Positions 27,987 through 36,792 of a stretch of 64,000 nucleotides of DNA are shown one piece after another; position 1 is the first letter of the stretch, and each line of letters begins with the position of its first letter. Under the pieces are notes generated by a model. The model did no database searches. It worked only from the letters and a program-made list of their open reading frames with translations, and had not been told where the DNA came from. Source of the stretch: Bordetella flabilis (lineage in GTDB: Bacteria; Pseudomonadota; Gammaproteobacteria; Burkholderiales; Burkholderiaceae_B). Both the position numbers and the translations under genes were made by a program. The stretch covers positions 5,084,001 to 5,148,000 of the forward strand of contig NZ_CP016172.1 in assembly GCF_001676725.1 (NCBI RefSeq), written 5' to 3'.

Positions 27987-28916
27987 TCAGGGCTTGCGCC
28001 CGTGCAAGCACACCCAACCGTCGCGCTCGCGCCAGACCGACATGGGCAGCCAGCGCGCATAAACCGCGCAGACTTCCTCGGCCTGGCGGGCGAGGACACC
28101 GGAAAGCACCAGCGAACCGCCGGGCGCGACACGCCCGCACAGCATGGGCGCCAGCACCTTGAGGGGATTCGACAGGATATTGGCGACCACGACATCGCTA
28201 TGCCCGGCCGCCAGGGCGTCGGGCAGCATGGCCTGCAGTTCGACGCCGTTGACCCGCGCGTTGTCGCGCGTGGCGACCACGGCCTGCTCATCGATATCCA
28301 CGGCCAACGTGCGGCCAGCACCCAGCTTGCGGGCGGCGATGGCCAGAATGCCGGACCCGCAGCCGTAGTCGAGCACCGAGGCGCCCGGCGGCAGCTCCGC
28401 CTCCAGCCATGCCAGGCAAAGATGCGTGGTCGGATGGCTGCCCGTACCAAAGGCCAGCCCCGGGTCCAGCTCGATGCGCACGCCCTGCCCGGCGCCGTCC
28501 TGCTCGGCGAACTCCGGCACACCGGGATCGTCGCGATGCCAACTGGGCACGATCCAGATGCGTTCGCCGATATGGATAGGGCCGAACTGCGACTGCGTCA
28601 GCCGGACCCAGTCGGCATCGGGTACGTCGCGCAAGGTCCAGTCGCGCAACGCGCCGGCGTAGCCGGCATCCAGCGCGGCGCGGACGGCCTCGATGATCTG
28701 GGCGGGATCGGCGCCGTCGGGCAGCAAGGCCACCACGCGGTTGTGCTCCCAGGCCTGCACGGAAGGCTCGGTGCCGGGCTCCCCGAACAGCGGCTGCTCG
28801 GCGGCGGTATCGCGATCGGCGTCCTCCACGGATACCGACAGCACGCCAGCCTCCAGCAGCGCGTCGGACAGGGCCTCGGCCTGCGCTTCCGAGGAATGGA
28901 GCACGAGCTCACGCAT
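27987..28916 (-). CDS. prmA: ribosomal protein L11 methyltransferase
   Basis: Trimethylates ribosomal protein L11 using S-adenosylmethionine. The 309-residue protein has the N-terminal L11-recognition domain and the methyltransferase core with motif [20 protein letters not shown] (about 177-195) and the VVANIL substrate motif. Lies downstream of accB-accC on the same strand beyond a terminator, the common beta-proteobacterial order accB-accC-prmA. Confidence 0.96.
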   Translation of the reverse strand: MRELVLHSSEAQAEALSDALLEAGVLSVSVEDADRDTAAEQPLFGEPGTEPSVQAWEHNRVVALLPDGADPAQIIEAVRAALDAGYAGALRDWTLRDVPDADWVRLTQSQFGPIHIGERIWIVPSWHRDDPGVPEFAEQDGAGQGVRIELDPGLAFGTGSHPTTHLCLAWLEAELPPGASVLDYGCGSGILAIAARKLGAGRTLAVDIDEQAVVATRDNARVNGVELQAMLPDALAAGHSDVVVANILSNPLKVLAPMLCGRVAPGGSLVLSGVLARQAEEVCAVYARWLPMSVWRERDGWVCLHGRKP

Positions 28917-28958
28917 GAAAGAATGGTTCCGTCTGAATACCGAAGGGGCGGCGAGCCG

Positions 28959-28984
28959 AAAAAAAGGGCCCGTCGAGGCCCTTT
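28959..28984 (-). terminator. terminator after accC
   Basis: Minus-strand stem AAAGGGCC / GGCCCTTT with a 6-base loop followed by seven T. It lies 10 bp past the accC stop and separates accBC from prmA. Confidence 0.88.
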
Positions 28985-28993
28985 ATTGTACGG

Positions 28994-30340
28994 TCAGGGG
29001 CGCTGTGCCAGCTTCTGCTCCAGATAATGGATGCTGGTGCCGCCTTCGATGAAGCGCGCATCCTGCAACAATTCCCGGTGCAGGGGAATGTTGGTGGAAA
29101 TGCCTTCAACCACCATTTCCGACAGCGCGATCCGCATGCGCGCCAGCGACTGTTCCCGCGTGTCGCCGTAGGTGATCACCTTGGCGATCATCGAATCGTA
29201 GTTGGGCGGGACGAAATACCCGTTGAAAACGTGCGAATCGATACGTACGCCAGGGCCGCCAGGCGTATGCCAATTGGTGATCCGACCCGGACTGGGCACG
29301 AAGCGGAACGGATCCTCGGCATTGATGCGGCATTCCAGCGCGTGGCCTTTCAGCACCACGTCGCGCTGGCGCAGCATGAATTTCTCGCCCGCGGCAATAC
29401 GGATCTGCTGCTGCACGAGGTCGATGCCGGTAATCAGCTCCGTCACCGGATGTTCGACCTGGATACGGGTGTTCATTTCAATGAAGTAGAACTCGCCGTT
29501 CTCGTACAGGAACTCGAACGTGCCGGCTCCCCGATAGGCGATCTTGCGGCACGCGTCCGCGCAGCGGTCGCCGATGCGTTCGATCAATCGTCGCGCGATG
29601 CCGGGCGCGGGAGCCTCTTCGATGACCTTCTGGTGGCGCCGCTGCATGGAGCAATCGCGCTCGCCCAGCCAGATGGCGTTGCGGCCGCCGTCGGCCAGGA
29701 CCTGGATCTCGATATGGCGCGGGTTCTCGAGGAACTTCTCCATATAGACTTCCGGGTTGTTGAAGGCGGCGCCCGCTTCCGACCGCGTCATGTTGACCGC
29801 GTTGATGAGCGCGGCTTCCGTATAGACAACCCGCATGCCCCGGCCGCCACCGCCGCCGGCCGCCTTGATAATGACCGGGTAACCCACTTCGCGCGCGATG
29901 CGCAGGATTTCCTGCGGATTGTCCGGCAACGCGCCTTCGGAGCCCGGCACCACCGGAACGCCGGCCTCGATCATGGCGCGCTTGGCGCTGACCTTGTCGC
30001 CCATCAGCCGGATGGAATCGGGACGCGGACCGATGAAGACGAAACCGCTTTTCTCGACGCGATCCGCGAAGTCGGCGTTTTCGGAGAGGAAGCCGTAGCC
30101 GGGGTGTATGGCCTCGGCGTCGGTGACTTCTGCGGCCGAAATAATGGCCGGCATATTCAGATAGCTTTCGCGCGACGGCGGCGGGCCGATACACACGGAC
30201 TCGTCGGCCAACCGTACATATTTGGCGTCGCGGTCAGCCTCGGAATGCACAACGACGGTTTTGATGCCCAGCTCGCGGCATGCCCGCTGTATGCGCAAGG
30301 CGATCTCGCCGCGATTGGCGATCAGGATTTTTTCGAACAT
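28994..30340 (-). CDS. accC: acetyl-CoA carboxylase biotin carboxylase subunit
   Basis: Carboxylates biotin on AccB with ATP and bicarbonate, the first half-reaction of malonyl-CoA synthesis. The 448-residue protein has the expected N-terminus ([17 protein letters not shown]), the ATP-grasp glycine loop GGGGGRGMR and the catalytic segment [14 protein letters not shown]. Length equals E. coli AccC. It starts 8 bp after accB. Confidence 0.98.
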   Translation of the reverse strand: MFEKILIANRGEIALRIQRACRELGIKTVVVHSEADRDAKYVRLADESVCIGPPPSRESYLNMPAIISAAEVTDAEAIHPGYGFLSENADFADRVEKSGFVFIGPRPDSIRLMGDKVSAKRAMIEAGVPVVPGSEGALPDNPQEILRIAREVGYPVIIKAAGGGGGRGMRVVYTEAALINAVNMTRSEAGAAFNNPEVYMEKFLENPRHIEIQVLADGGRNAIWLGERDCSMQRRHQKVIEEAPAPGIARRLIERIGDRCADACRKIAYRGAGTFEFLYENGEFYFIEMNTRIQVEHPVTELITGIDLVQQQIRIAAGEKFMLRQRDVVLKGHALECRINAEDPFRFVPSPGRITNWHTPGGPGVRIDSHVFNGYFVPPNYDSMIAKVITYGDTREQSLARMRIALSEMVVEGISTNIPLHRELLQDARFIEGGTSIHYLEQKLAQRP

Positions 30341-30348
30341 GGGAGCAA

Positions 30349-30807
30349 TCAGCCAATGACGAACAGGGGTTGGCCGTATTCGACGGGCTCGCCGTTTTCG
30401 ACCAGGATTTCCTTGATGACGCCAGCCTTGTCGGCCTCGATCTCATTAAGGAGCTTCATGGCTTCGATAATGCACAGCGGGTCGCCTTCCTTGACGGTGG
30501 CACCCACGTCAACGAAAGGCGCCGCGCCCGGATTGGGCGCGCGATAGAACGTGCCCACCATGGGCGCCTTGACCACGTGGCCCTGGATCGGGGCGGGAGC
30601 GGCGGGAACGGGCGCCGCGGCCGGGGCAGGAGCCGCCGACGCGTGAGCAGCAGGGGCCGCGGCTTCAGGCAACTGGTAGGCCACCGGCTGCACCGTCTGC
30701 GAGAACTTGACGATGCGCACCTTGCCCTCGCCCTCGGTGATTTCGAGTTCGGCGATGCCGGACTCTGCCACCAGATCGATCAGGGTCTTGAGTTTTCTGA
30801 GGTCCAT
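30349..30807 (-). CDS. accB: acetyl-CoA carboxylase biotin carboxyl carrier protein
   Basis: Carries biotin between the two carboxylase active sites. The 152-residue protein has an N-terminal helical domain, an Ala/Pro-rich flexible linker (about 48-74) and a biotinyl domain with Lys118 in IEAMKLLNE and the protruding-thumb region (PNPGAAPFV). First gene of accBC. The 94-bp gap before it contains an AT-rich element. Confidence 0.98.
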   Translation of the reverse strand: MDLRKLKTLIDLVAESGIAELEITEGEGKVRIVKFSQTVQPVAYQLPEAAAPAAHASAAPAPAAAPVPAAPAPIQGHVVKAPMVGTFYRAPNPGAAPFVDVGATVKEGDPLCIIEAMKLLNEIEADKAGVIKEILVENGEPVEYGQPLFVIG

Positions 30808-30864
30808 GAAGCTGCTTCCCGGTATGTTGACGACGGGCGTCCGTGCGGTCGCGCCGTATCGATA

Positions 30865-30876
30865 TCTATATATAGA
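30865..30876. promoter_or_regulatory. AT palindrome upstream of accB
   Basis: TCTATATATAGA, a perfect 12-bp palindrome between aroQ and accB, 57 bp before the accB start. It is a candidate -10 region or operator and resembles the element at 17437-17452. Confidence 0.4.
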
Positions 30877-30901
30877 GCTGAAGAAAGGCCGGTCGGACGG
30901 C

Positions 30902-31336
30902 TTAGTGCCGGACGGCGTAGCGAACCGCCGCCTCGTAGCCGTCCGGCCCTAGGCCGGAAATGAGTCCTACCGCCAGATCGGAAAGGTAGGAATGATGCCT
31001 GAAGGGTTCGCGCTTATACAGGTTGGACAAATGTACTTCAATAAACGGTATGGACACGGCCGCCAGCGCGTCGCGCACCGCGACGCTGGTATGCGTATAG
31101 GCCGCCGCGTTGATGACGATGAAGTCGGTACCGTCCTCGCGGGCCGCCTGGATACGATCCACCAGCGCGCCCTCATGGTTGCCTTGCCAAGCGCTCAGCG
31201 TGACGCCCAGGTCGGCCGCCAGCGCCACCAGGCCGTCATTGATCTGCGCCAGCGTGAGACTGCCGTAGATGCCCGGTTCGCGGGTACCCAGCAGATTCAG
31301 GTTCGGGCCGTGCAGGACCAGTATGCGTTGCGCCAT
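30902..31336 (-). CDS. aroQ: type II 3-dehydroquinate dehydratase
   Basis: Third step of the shikimate pathway. The 144-residue protein shows the type II hallmarks: [13 protein letters not shown] near the N-terminus with catalytic Tyr in PGIYG, the flexible lid, [13 protein letters not shown] and [17 protein letters not shown]. Start [10 protein letters not shown] at 31336 is chosen by homology. Upstream of accB on the same strand, an order common in proteobacteria. aroE also occurs in this window at 44.5 kb. Confidence 0.97.
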   Translation of the reverse strand: MAQRILVLHGPNLNLLGTREPGIYGSLTLAQINDGLVALAADLGVTLSAWQGNHEGALVDRIQAAREDGTDFIVINAAAYTHTSVAVRDALAAVSIPFIEVHLSNLYKREPFRHHSYLSDLAVGLISGLGPDGYEAAVRYAVRH

Positions 31337-31506
31337 TGCTGCCAAAGTGAGGACCGGCGTGGCCAGTACCAAAACGCCTGGACCGGATGCCGTATGGATC
31401 AACGGAGTCGCGATAATGACCTTCCGATGACGCCAAAGGGTTATTGCCGCGAATTCCTTGAATAACCCCGCTTTTTACGACAATTCCCGTTATTTGTCCA
31501 TTCTGG

Positions 31507-32025
31507 TTAGCCAGACAGCTGTGCGAGCACGGAATCAAGCTCGGACGGATCGACCGGTCCCAGAATCTGCTTCCTAATGCTGCCATCTGCGGCCAACACT
31601 ACCGTAAACGGCAGCCCTCCGGGACCATTGCCGAGGCTTCGCATGAGCCCGATGCTGGCCATTCCGGCCGTCAACAGAGGGTAGGAAACCGGAACTTTGG
31701 CGACAAATTTAACGACGTTAGGACTGGTATCTATGGCGAGCCCCACGAATTGCACGCGCGGGTAACGCCGGCTCAGCGCATCGAGCTCCGGCATCTCCTT
31801 GACGCAGGGCGCGCACCAAGTGGCCCAGAAGTTCACCAGCATGGGGCGGCCCTTCCACTGGGACAGGGCCTGCGAACGGCCTTCCAGGTCGGGATACGCC
31901 TGCGCCAGCAAGGCAGCCGCCGGGTCCGGGGAAGGCGTTCCCGCCGCCTTGCTCGCCAAGGCGGCGCCGGCGGCCGCGGCGCCGCCCAGCGTACAGAGGG
32001 ATCGGAGTAAGGTGCGTCGGTTCAT
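31507..32025 (-). CDS. TlpA-family thiol:disulfide oxidoreductase
   Basis: A 172-residue exported thioredoxin-like protein. The N-terminus MNRRTLLRSL followed by an Ala-rich core looks like a Tat or lipoprotein-free signal. The active site is FWATWCAPC (about 66-74), and the cis-proline loop is GGLPFTVV. TlpA-like proteins reduce disulfides in the periplasm, often for cytochrome c or cytochrome oxidase assembly, but no cyt c genes are nearby. Divergent from mpl (65 bp apart). Confidence 0.88.
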   Translation of the reverse strand: MNRRTLLRSLCTLGGAAAAGAALASKAAGTPSPDPAAALLAQAYPDLEGRSQALSQWKGRPMLVNFWATWCAPCVKEMPELDALSRRYPRVQFVGLAIDTSPNVVKFVAKVPVSYPLLTAGMASIGLMRSLGNGPGGLPFTVVLAADGSIRKQILGPVDPSELDSVLAQLSG

Positions 32026-32090
32026 CGCGCCATATTACCTCCCGGCCCGCGCGCGTCGCAGCCTCTACAATGCCATGCAGGAGAAATCAC

Positions 32091-33479
32091 ATGCACCTGC
32101 ACATACTTGGCATCGGAGGCACCTTCATGGGTGGCCTGGCCCTGATCGCCCGGGCCGCCGGCCATCGGGTGACGGGCTGCGATGCCGGCGTCTATCCGCC
32201 CATGAGCACCCAATTGGCCGAGCAAGGGATCGACCTGGTCGAAGGCTATGGCGCCGAGCAGTTATCCCTGCGTCCCGACCTGTTCGTGATCGGCAATGTG
32301 GTCAGCCGCGGAAATCCCTTGATGGAAGCGATCCTGGAAGCCGGCGCGCCGTATGTTTCGGGGCCGCAGTGGCTGGGCGACCACATCCTGGTCGGCCGCC
32401 ACGTGCTGGCGGTGGCCGGCACGCACGGCAAGACCACCACCAGCGCGATGCTGGCCTGGATACTGGAACACACCGGCCGGCGGCCCAATTTCCTGGTGGG
32501 CGGCGTGGCCCAGGACCTGAAGGTGTCGGCACGTTTCGATCCGGCGCAGCCGCTGTTCGTGATCGAGGCCGACGAGTACGACACAGCCTTCTTCGACAAG
32601 CGGTCGAAGTTTGTCCATTACCGGCCCCGCACCGCGATCCTGAACAACCTGGAATACGACCACGCGGATATCTTCCCCGATCTCGCGGCGATCGAAACGC
32701 AATTCCATCACCTGGTACGCACCATTCCCGGCACCGGCCGCATCGTGCTGCCGACCCGATCGGAAGCACTGGAGCGCGTGCTCGCGCGCGGATGCTGGTC
32801 GGGCACGACCCGTTTCGGCAACGATGGCGACTGGCTGGCGGAGGCGGTGCAGCCCGACGGGAGCTTCACGGTGCGCCACGCGGGCAAGCCGGCCGGTACG
32901 GTGCGCTGGGCGCTGCTGGGCGAGCACAACATACTCAACGGCCTGGCCGCCATCGCCGCCGCCGACCACGTCGGTGTCGAACCGGCGGCGGCGGTAGAGG
33001 CGCTGTCCGCCTTCGGTGGCGTCAAGCGGCGCATGGAATTGCGCGGCACCGTGCGCGGCGTGGCCGTCTACGACGATTTCGCCCACCATCCCACGGCCAT
33101 CGCCACCACCCTGGACGGACTGCGCCGGCGCGTCGGCGACGCACGCATATTGGCCGTACTGGAACCCCGGTCCAACACTATGAAGCTGGGCACCATGGCC
33201 GAACGCCTGCCCCCGGCGCTGGCGTCGGCAGACCGCGTGTTCTGCTTCGGTACCCATACCGGCAAGCACGCGCTGGGCTGGGATCCCGCCCGCGTCCTGG
33301 CGCCCCTGGGCGACCGGGCGTCCAGCTACGGCGACCTGGACGCCATGGTGCAGGCCATCGCCCGCACCGCCACGGCGGGCGACCACGTCGTGGTGATGAG
33401 CAACGGCGGTTTCGGCGGTATCCACGGCAAGCTGCTGGATGCGTTGGCCGCGCCCGGGCCGGCGCGGGAGCCCTCATGA
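32091..33479 (+). CDS. mpl: UDP-MurNAc:L-Ala-gamma-D-Glu-meso-DAP ligase
   Basis: Recycles murein tripeptide by ligating it to UDP-MurNAc in the cytoplasm. The 462-residue Mur-ligase family protein starts MHLHILGIGGTFMGGLALIA, has the P-loop AVAGTHGKTTT (about 108-117) and the C-terminal domain motif LEPRSNTMKLG typical of Mpl. GGAG at 32079-32082 sets the start. It overlaps the next gene by 4 bp (ATGA), so they are coupled. Confidence 0.95.
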   Translation: MHLHILGIGGTFMGGLALIARAAGHRVTGCDAGVYPPMSTQLAEQGIDLVEGYGAEQLSLRPDLFVIGNVVSRGNPLMEAILEAGAPYVSGPQWLGDHILVGRHVLAVAGTHGKTTTSAMLAWILEHTGRRPNFLVGGVAQDLKVSARFDPAQPLFVIEADEYDTAFFDKRSKFVHYRPRTAILNNLEYDHADIFPDLAAIETQFHHLVRTIPGTGRIVLPTRSEALERVLARGCWSGTTRFGNDGDWLAEAVQPDGSFTVRHAGKPAGTVRWALLGEHNILNGLAAIAAADHVGVEPAAAVEALSAFGGVKRRMELRGTVRGVAVYDDFAHHPTAIATTLDGLRRRVGDARILAVLEPRSNTMKLGTMAERLPPALASADRVFCFGTHTGKHALGWDPARVLAPLGDRASSYGDLDAMVQAIARTATAGDHVVVMSNGGFGGIHGKLLDALAAPGPAREPS

Positions 33480-34090
33480 TCCTGTACCTGCATGGTTTCC
33501 GGTCCTCGCCCGCGTCCTTCAAGGCAAGGATGCTGGCCGCCGAAATGGCACGCCGCGGCCTGGAGGCCGACTGGCGCTGCCCCCAGTTGCCGGCCAGCCC
33601 GCGCGAAGCCGCCGAACTGGCGATGTCCCTGGCGCAGGAACAGTTGGCCGAACTGGCCCGCCGCGGCCAGGGGTCGCCGCGCGCCCTGACGATTATCGGC
33701 TCGTCGCTCGGCGGCTATTACGCCACCTGGCTGGCGGAACGAGTGGACTGCAAGGCGGTACTGCTGAATCCGGCGGTGCACGCCCCGCGCGATCTCGCCA
33801 CGCAGGTCGGCCACCAGAGTATGTATCATTCGGGCGCGCCATTCGAGTTCCGCCCCGAATACGTCGACGAATTGGCGGCCATGCAGCTGGAGCGGCCGAC
33901 GCACCCGGAGCGCTACTTCCTGGTGGCGGCCACGGGCGACGAGGTCCTGGACTGGCGGGAAATGCGCGATTGGTACGCGGGCTGCGCGCAACGCATCGTG
34001 GAAGGAAGCGACCACGGCTTGTCCGACTTTGCGGTATGGATGCCGGAGGTCCTGGCGTTCGCGCTGGACAAGCCTTCCGCACACCAATAA
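33476..34090 (+). CDS. YqiA/YcfP-like alpha/beta-fold esterase
   Basis: A 204-residue hydrolase with the short YqiA fold: MILYLHGFRSSPASFKA at the N-terminus, nucleophile Ser77 in GSSLGG, acid in ATGDEVLDW and histidine in GSDHGLSDF. The start overlaps the mpl stop. YqiA-type proteins have weak esterase activity and unknown natural substrates. Gene order with mpl and the RNase suggests one transcript. Confidence 0.9.
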   Translation: MILYLHGFRSSPASFKARMLAAEMARRGLEADWRCPQLPASPREAAELAMSLAQEQLAELARRGQGSPRALTIIGSSLGGYYATWLAERVDCKAVLLNPAVHAPRDLATQVGHQSMYHSGAPFEFRPEYVDELAAMQLERPTHPERYFLVAATGDEVLDWREMRDWYAGCAQRIVEGSDHGLSDFAVWMPEVLAFALDKPSAHQ

Positions 34091-34138
34091 TCAATCAGAA
34101 GGATCGCGCGCGGACGGCCTTGCCGTGCCGCGCCGGAG

Positions 34139-36070
34139 ATGGACCACGCCATGCACGTGTTTTACGAAGACGACGGCCAGTTCAAGGCCGGCCATATCCT
34201 TTCGGAATCGGACGCCAGCCTTCAGGTGGAGTCGGAATCCGGCAAGCGCAGCAAGATCAAGCGCGCCAACGCGATATTCACCTTCGCGGCGCCGGAACCG
34301 ACCGAGCTGCTGCGCCAGGCCGAAGCGGCCGCGGCCGATATCGACCTGCAATTCCTGTGGGAATGCGCGCCGCAGGATGAGTTCGATACGCCCACGCTGG
34401 CCGCCGATTACTACGGGCACGCGCCATCGCCGGCCGAACAGGCCGCGCTGCTGATGCGCCTGCACGGCGCGCCGGCCTATTTCCACCGGCGCGGCAAGGG
34501 GCGCTATCGCCCTGCCCCGCCCGACATACTGGCCGCGGCGCTGGCCGCCATCGAGAAGAAGCAGAAACAGGCCGAACAGCAGCAGCGGTGGGTCGACGAC
34601 ATGGTGGCCGGCCACCTGCCCCCGGAAATCGCCGCGGCCGCGGAATCACTGCTGGTGCGGCCGGACAAGAACAGCATGCCGTGGAAGGCGCTGGAATCGG
34701 CCTGCTCGCGCCTGCAGAAAAGCCCGGACCGGCTGTTGCTGGACCTGGGGGCCTGGCCTCATGCGCTGGCCCTGCACAAGCGCCGCTTCCTGGCCCAGTA
34801 CTTTCCGCGCGGCACCGCCTTTCCGGATGCCGCGGTGCCGGCCGTGGAGCGTGACCTGCCGCTGGCCGAGGCGGAAATCTATTCGGTCGACGACGTCACC
34901 ACCACCGAAATCGACGACGCCCTGTCCGTGACCGTGCTGCCGGACGGCAATGTCCGCGCAGGCATCCACGTCGCCGCCCCGGGGCTGGCGGTCACGCGCG
35001 GCAGCGAGCTGGACGCCCTGGCGCGCGCGCGCCTGTCCACCGTCTACATGCCCGGCGACAAGATTCCCATGCAACCGGACAGCGTGATCCAGGCCTTTTC
35101 GCTGGACGCCGGACGCGAAGTGCCCGCCTTGTCGCTGTACGTGACGGCCAATCCCGACACCGGGGAAATCCTGGAATCCGAGAGCCGTCTCGAACGCATC
35201 GTCGTGCGCGAGAACCTGCGCCATAACGTTCTCGACCAGGCGATCAACGAGGCCGCGCTGGACGACCCTGCCGCACCCCTGCCCTATGGCGACTGGCTGC
35301 GCCCGCTATGGCGGCTGGCGCAGGCACTGTGCGCGCGGCGCGATGAAGTCCGCGGCAAGCCCGAAAACAATACGCGCGTCGAATACAGCTTCTACCTGGA
35401 CGGCAACCCGGACGACCCCGACACGCCGGTGCGCCTGGTGCCGCGCCAGCGCAATGCGCCGCTGGACCGCATGGTGGCCGAATACATGATCCTGGCGAAC
35501 CACCTGTGGGGTGGCCTGCTGGCGCGCCACAACGTCCCGGGAATCTACCGGTCGCAACAGGCCGGCCGCGTACGCATGAGCACGCAGGCCTTGCCGCACG
35601 AAGCCATCGGCGTGCCCCAGTACGCCTGGAGCACCTCGCCGCTGCGCCGCTACGTCGACCTGGTGAACCAATGGCAGTTGATCGCCGCCGTGGACAACGG
35701 CGTGTCGGCGCGCCTGACGGCACCCTTCAAGCCGCGCGACGCCGACCTGTTCGCCATCATCGGCGCGTTCGAGGCGCAGTACACGGCCTGGGCGGAGTTC
35801 CAGAACACCATGGAGCGGTACTGGTGCCTGCGCTGGCTGGCGCAGCAAGGCATCAAACGGACCACCGCCAGCGTGCTGCGCGACGACCTCGTGCGGCTGG
35901 GCAATGCGCCGCTGGTCACCCGCGTCGGCGGCCTGCCGGCGTTGCCGCGCGGCACCCAGGTGGAAATCGACCTGCTCGACGCCGATGAATTAACGCTGGA
36001 AATCGCCTGCCGCTATGTGTCCACGCTGACCGCGGAGGCCGACGATCCCGCGGGCGCGACGGCCGGATAG
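34139..36070 (+). CDS. RNase II/RNB-family ribonuclease (divergent)
   Basis: A 643-residue protein (631 if the ATG at 34175 were used; 34151 is also possible). The RNB catalytic region lies at about residues 240-560: VDDVTTTEIDDALSV and the C-terminal signature YAWSTSPLRRYVDLVNQ. By eye the first site reads D-x(5)-E-x-D-D where RNase II has D-x(5)-D-x-D-D, so one metal-binding Asp seems to be Glu, and the usual HR after the signature is changed. The C-terminus is too short for a clear S1 domain. Predicted 3'-5' exonuclease, activity uncertain. Confidence 0.82.
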   Translation: MDHAMHVFYEDDGQFKAGHILSESDASLQVESESGKRSKIKRANAIFTFAAPEPTELLRQAEAAAADIDLQFLWECAPQDEFDTPTLAADYYGHAPSPAEQAALLMRLHGAPAYFHRRGKGRYRPAPPDILAAALAAIEKKQKQAEQQQRWVDDMVAGHLPPEIAAAAESLLVRPDKNSMPWKALESACSRLQKSPDRLLLDLGAWPHALALHKRRFLAQYFPRGTAFPDAAVPAVERDLPLAEAEIYSVDDVTTTEIDDALSVTVLPDGNVRAGIHVAAPGLAVTRGSELDALARARLSTVYMPGDKIPMQPDSVIQAFSLDAGREVPALSLYVTANPDTGEILESESRLERIVVRENLRHNVLDQAINEAALDDPAAPLPYGDWLRPLWRLAQALCARRDEVRGKPENNTRVEYSFYLDGNPDDPDTPVRLVPRQRNAPLDRMVAEYMILANHLWGGLLARHNVPGIYRSQQAGRVRMSTQALPHEAIGVPQYAWSTSPLRRYVDLVNQWQLIAAVDNGVSARLTAPFKPRDADLFAIIGAFEAQYTAWAEFQNTMERYWCLRWLAQQGIKRTTASVLRDDLVRLGNAPLVTRVGGLPALPRGTQVEIDLLDADELTLEIACRYVSTLTAEADDPAGATAG

Positions 36071-36119
36071 CGCCGCGGCAAGGTCGCCGCCCGGCGCGGC
36101 GGCGGCAGGAGGAGACACG

Positions 36120-36791
36120 ATGCGGATACTGCTCGTCGAGGACAATCCCGATCTGGGCGACGCCATCGAAAGCAAGTTGCGCGGCTCGGGCCACAGCGTG
36201 GAATGGGTGCGCGATGGCGAAACGGCGCTGCGCTGGAGCCAGCACGAGACCTGGGACGCGCTGGTGCTGGACATCATGTTGCCCGGCAAGAACGGCTTCG
36301 AAGTCATCCGCGCCTTGCGTGCGTCCGGGATGGAAGCCCCGGTGCTGGTGGTGACGGCGCGCGCGGAGATCGAGGACAAGATCGACATGCTCGATCTGGG
36401 CGCGGACGATTATCTGGTCAAGCCATTCGACCTGCGCGAACTGGAAGCGCGCCTGCGCGCCCTGCTGCGCCGGCCCGCGGGACGGACCACCAGCATTGCC
36501 GTGCACGGCAACCTGACGCTGGACGTGGCGGGACGCACGGCCAATATCGCCGGCGTGCCCGTCACGCTGGGCCGGCGCGAGTTCCGCCTGCTGGAGATCC
36601 TGGTGGACCGCATGGGCAGCACGGTAAGCAAGGAGAGGCTGATGAGCCAGTTGTTCGACCTGGACGACGTACTGCCCAATGCCCTGGAACTGCTGGTCTC
36701 GCGCCTGCGGCGCAAGCTGGCGGGCGCGACCATCGATATCGTCACGGTACGCGGCGTGGGCTACCAGGCCCGCCTGCACGAGCCATCCTGA
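36120..36791 (+). CDS. OmpR-family response regulator
   Basis: A 223-residue two-component regulator. Receiver domain 1-115 with phospho-acceptor Asp51 in LVLDIMLPG and the KPFDLRELEARL segment; winged-helix DNA-binding domain about 128-220 (LGRREFRLLEIL, VSRLRRKLAGATI, VRGVGYQA). A strong AGGAGG (36109-36114) precedes the ATG. The kinase gene starts 1 bp after the stop. It resembles TctD/QseB-type regulators and probably controls the adjacent ABC transporter. Confidence 0.95.
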   Translation: MRILLVEDNPDLGDAIESKLRGSGHSVEWVRDGETALRWSQHETWDALVLDIMLPGKNGFEVIRALRASGMEAPVLVVTARAEIEDKIDMLDLGADDYLVKPFDLRELEARLRALLRRPAGRTTSIAVHGNLTLDVAGRTANIAGVPVTLGRREFRLLEILVDRMGSTVSKERLMSQLFDLDDVLPNALELLVSRLRRKLAGATIDIVTVRGVGYQARLHEPS

Positions 36792-36792
36792 C

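Noticed and set aside
31799..34090. 763-residue plus-strand frame covering mpl and the esterase
   Set aside because: Only its last 204 residues are a real protein (YqiA-like esterase from 33476). The first part is an out-of-frame reading of mpl.
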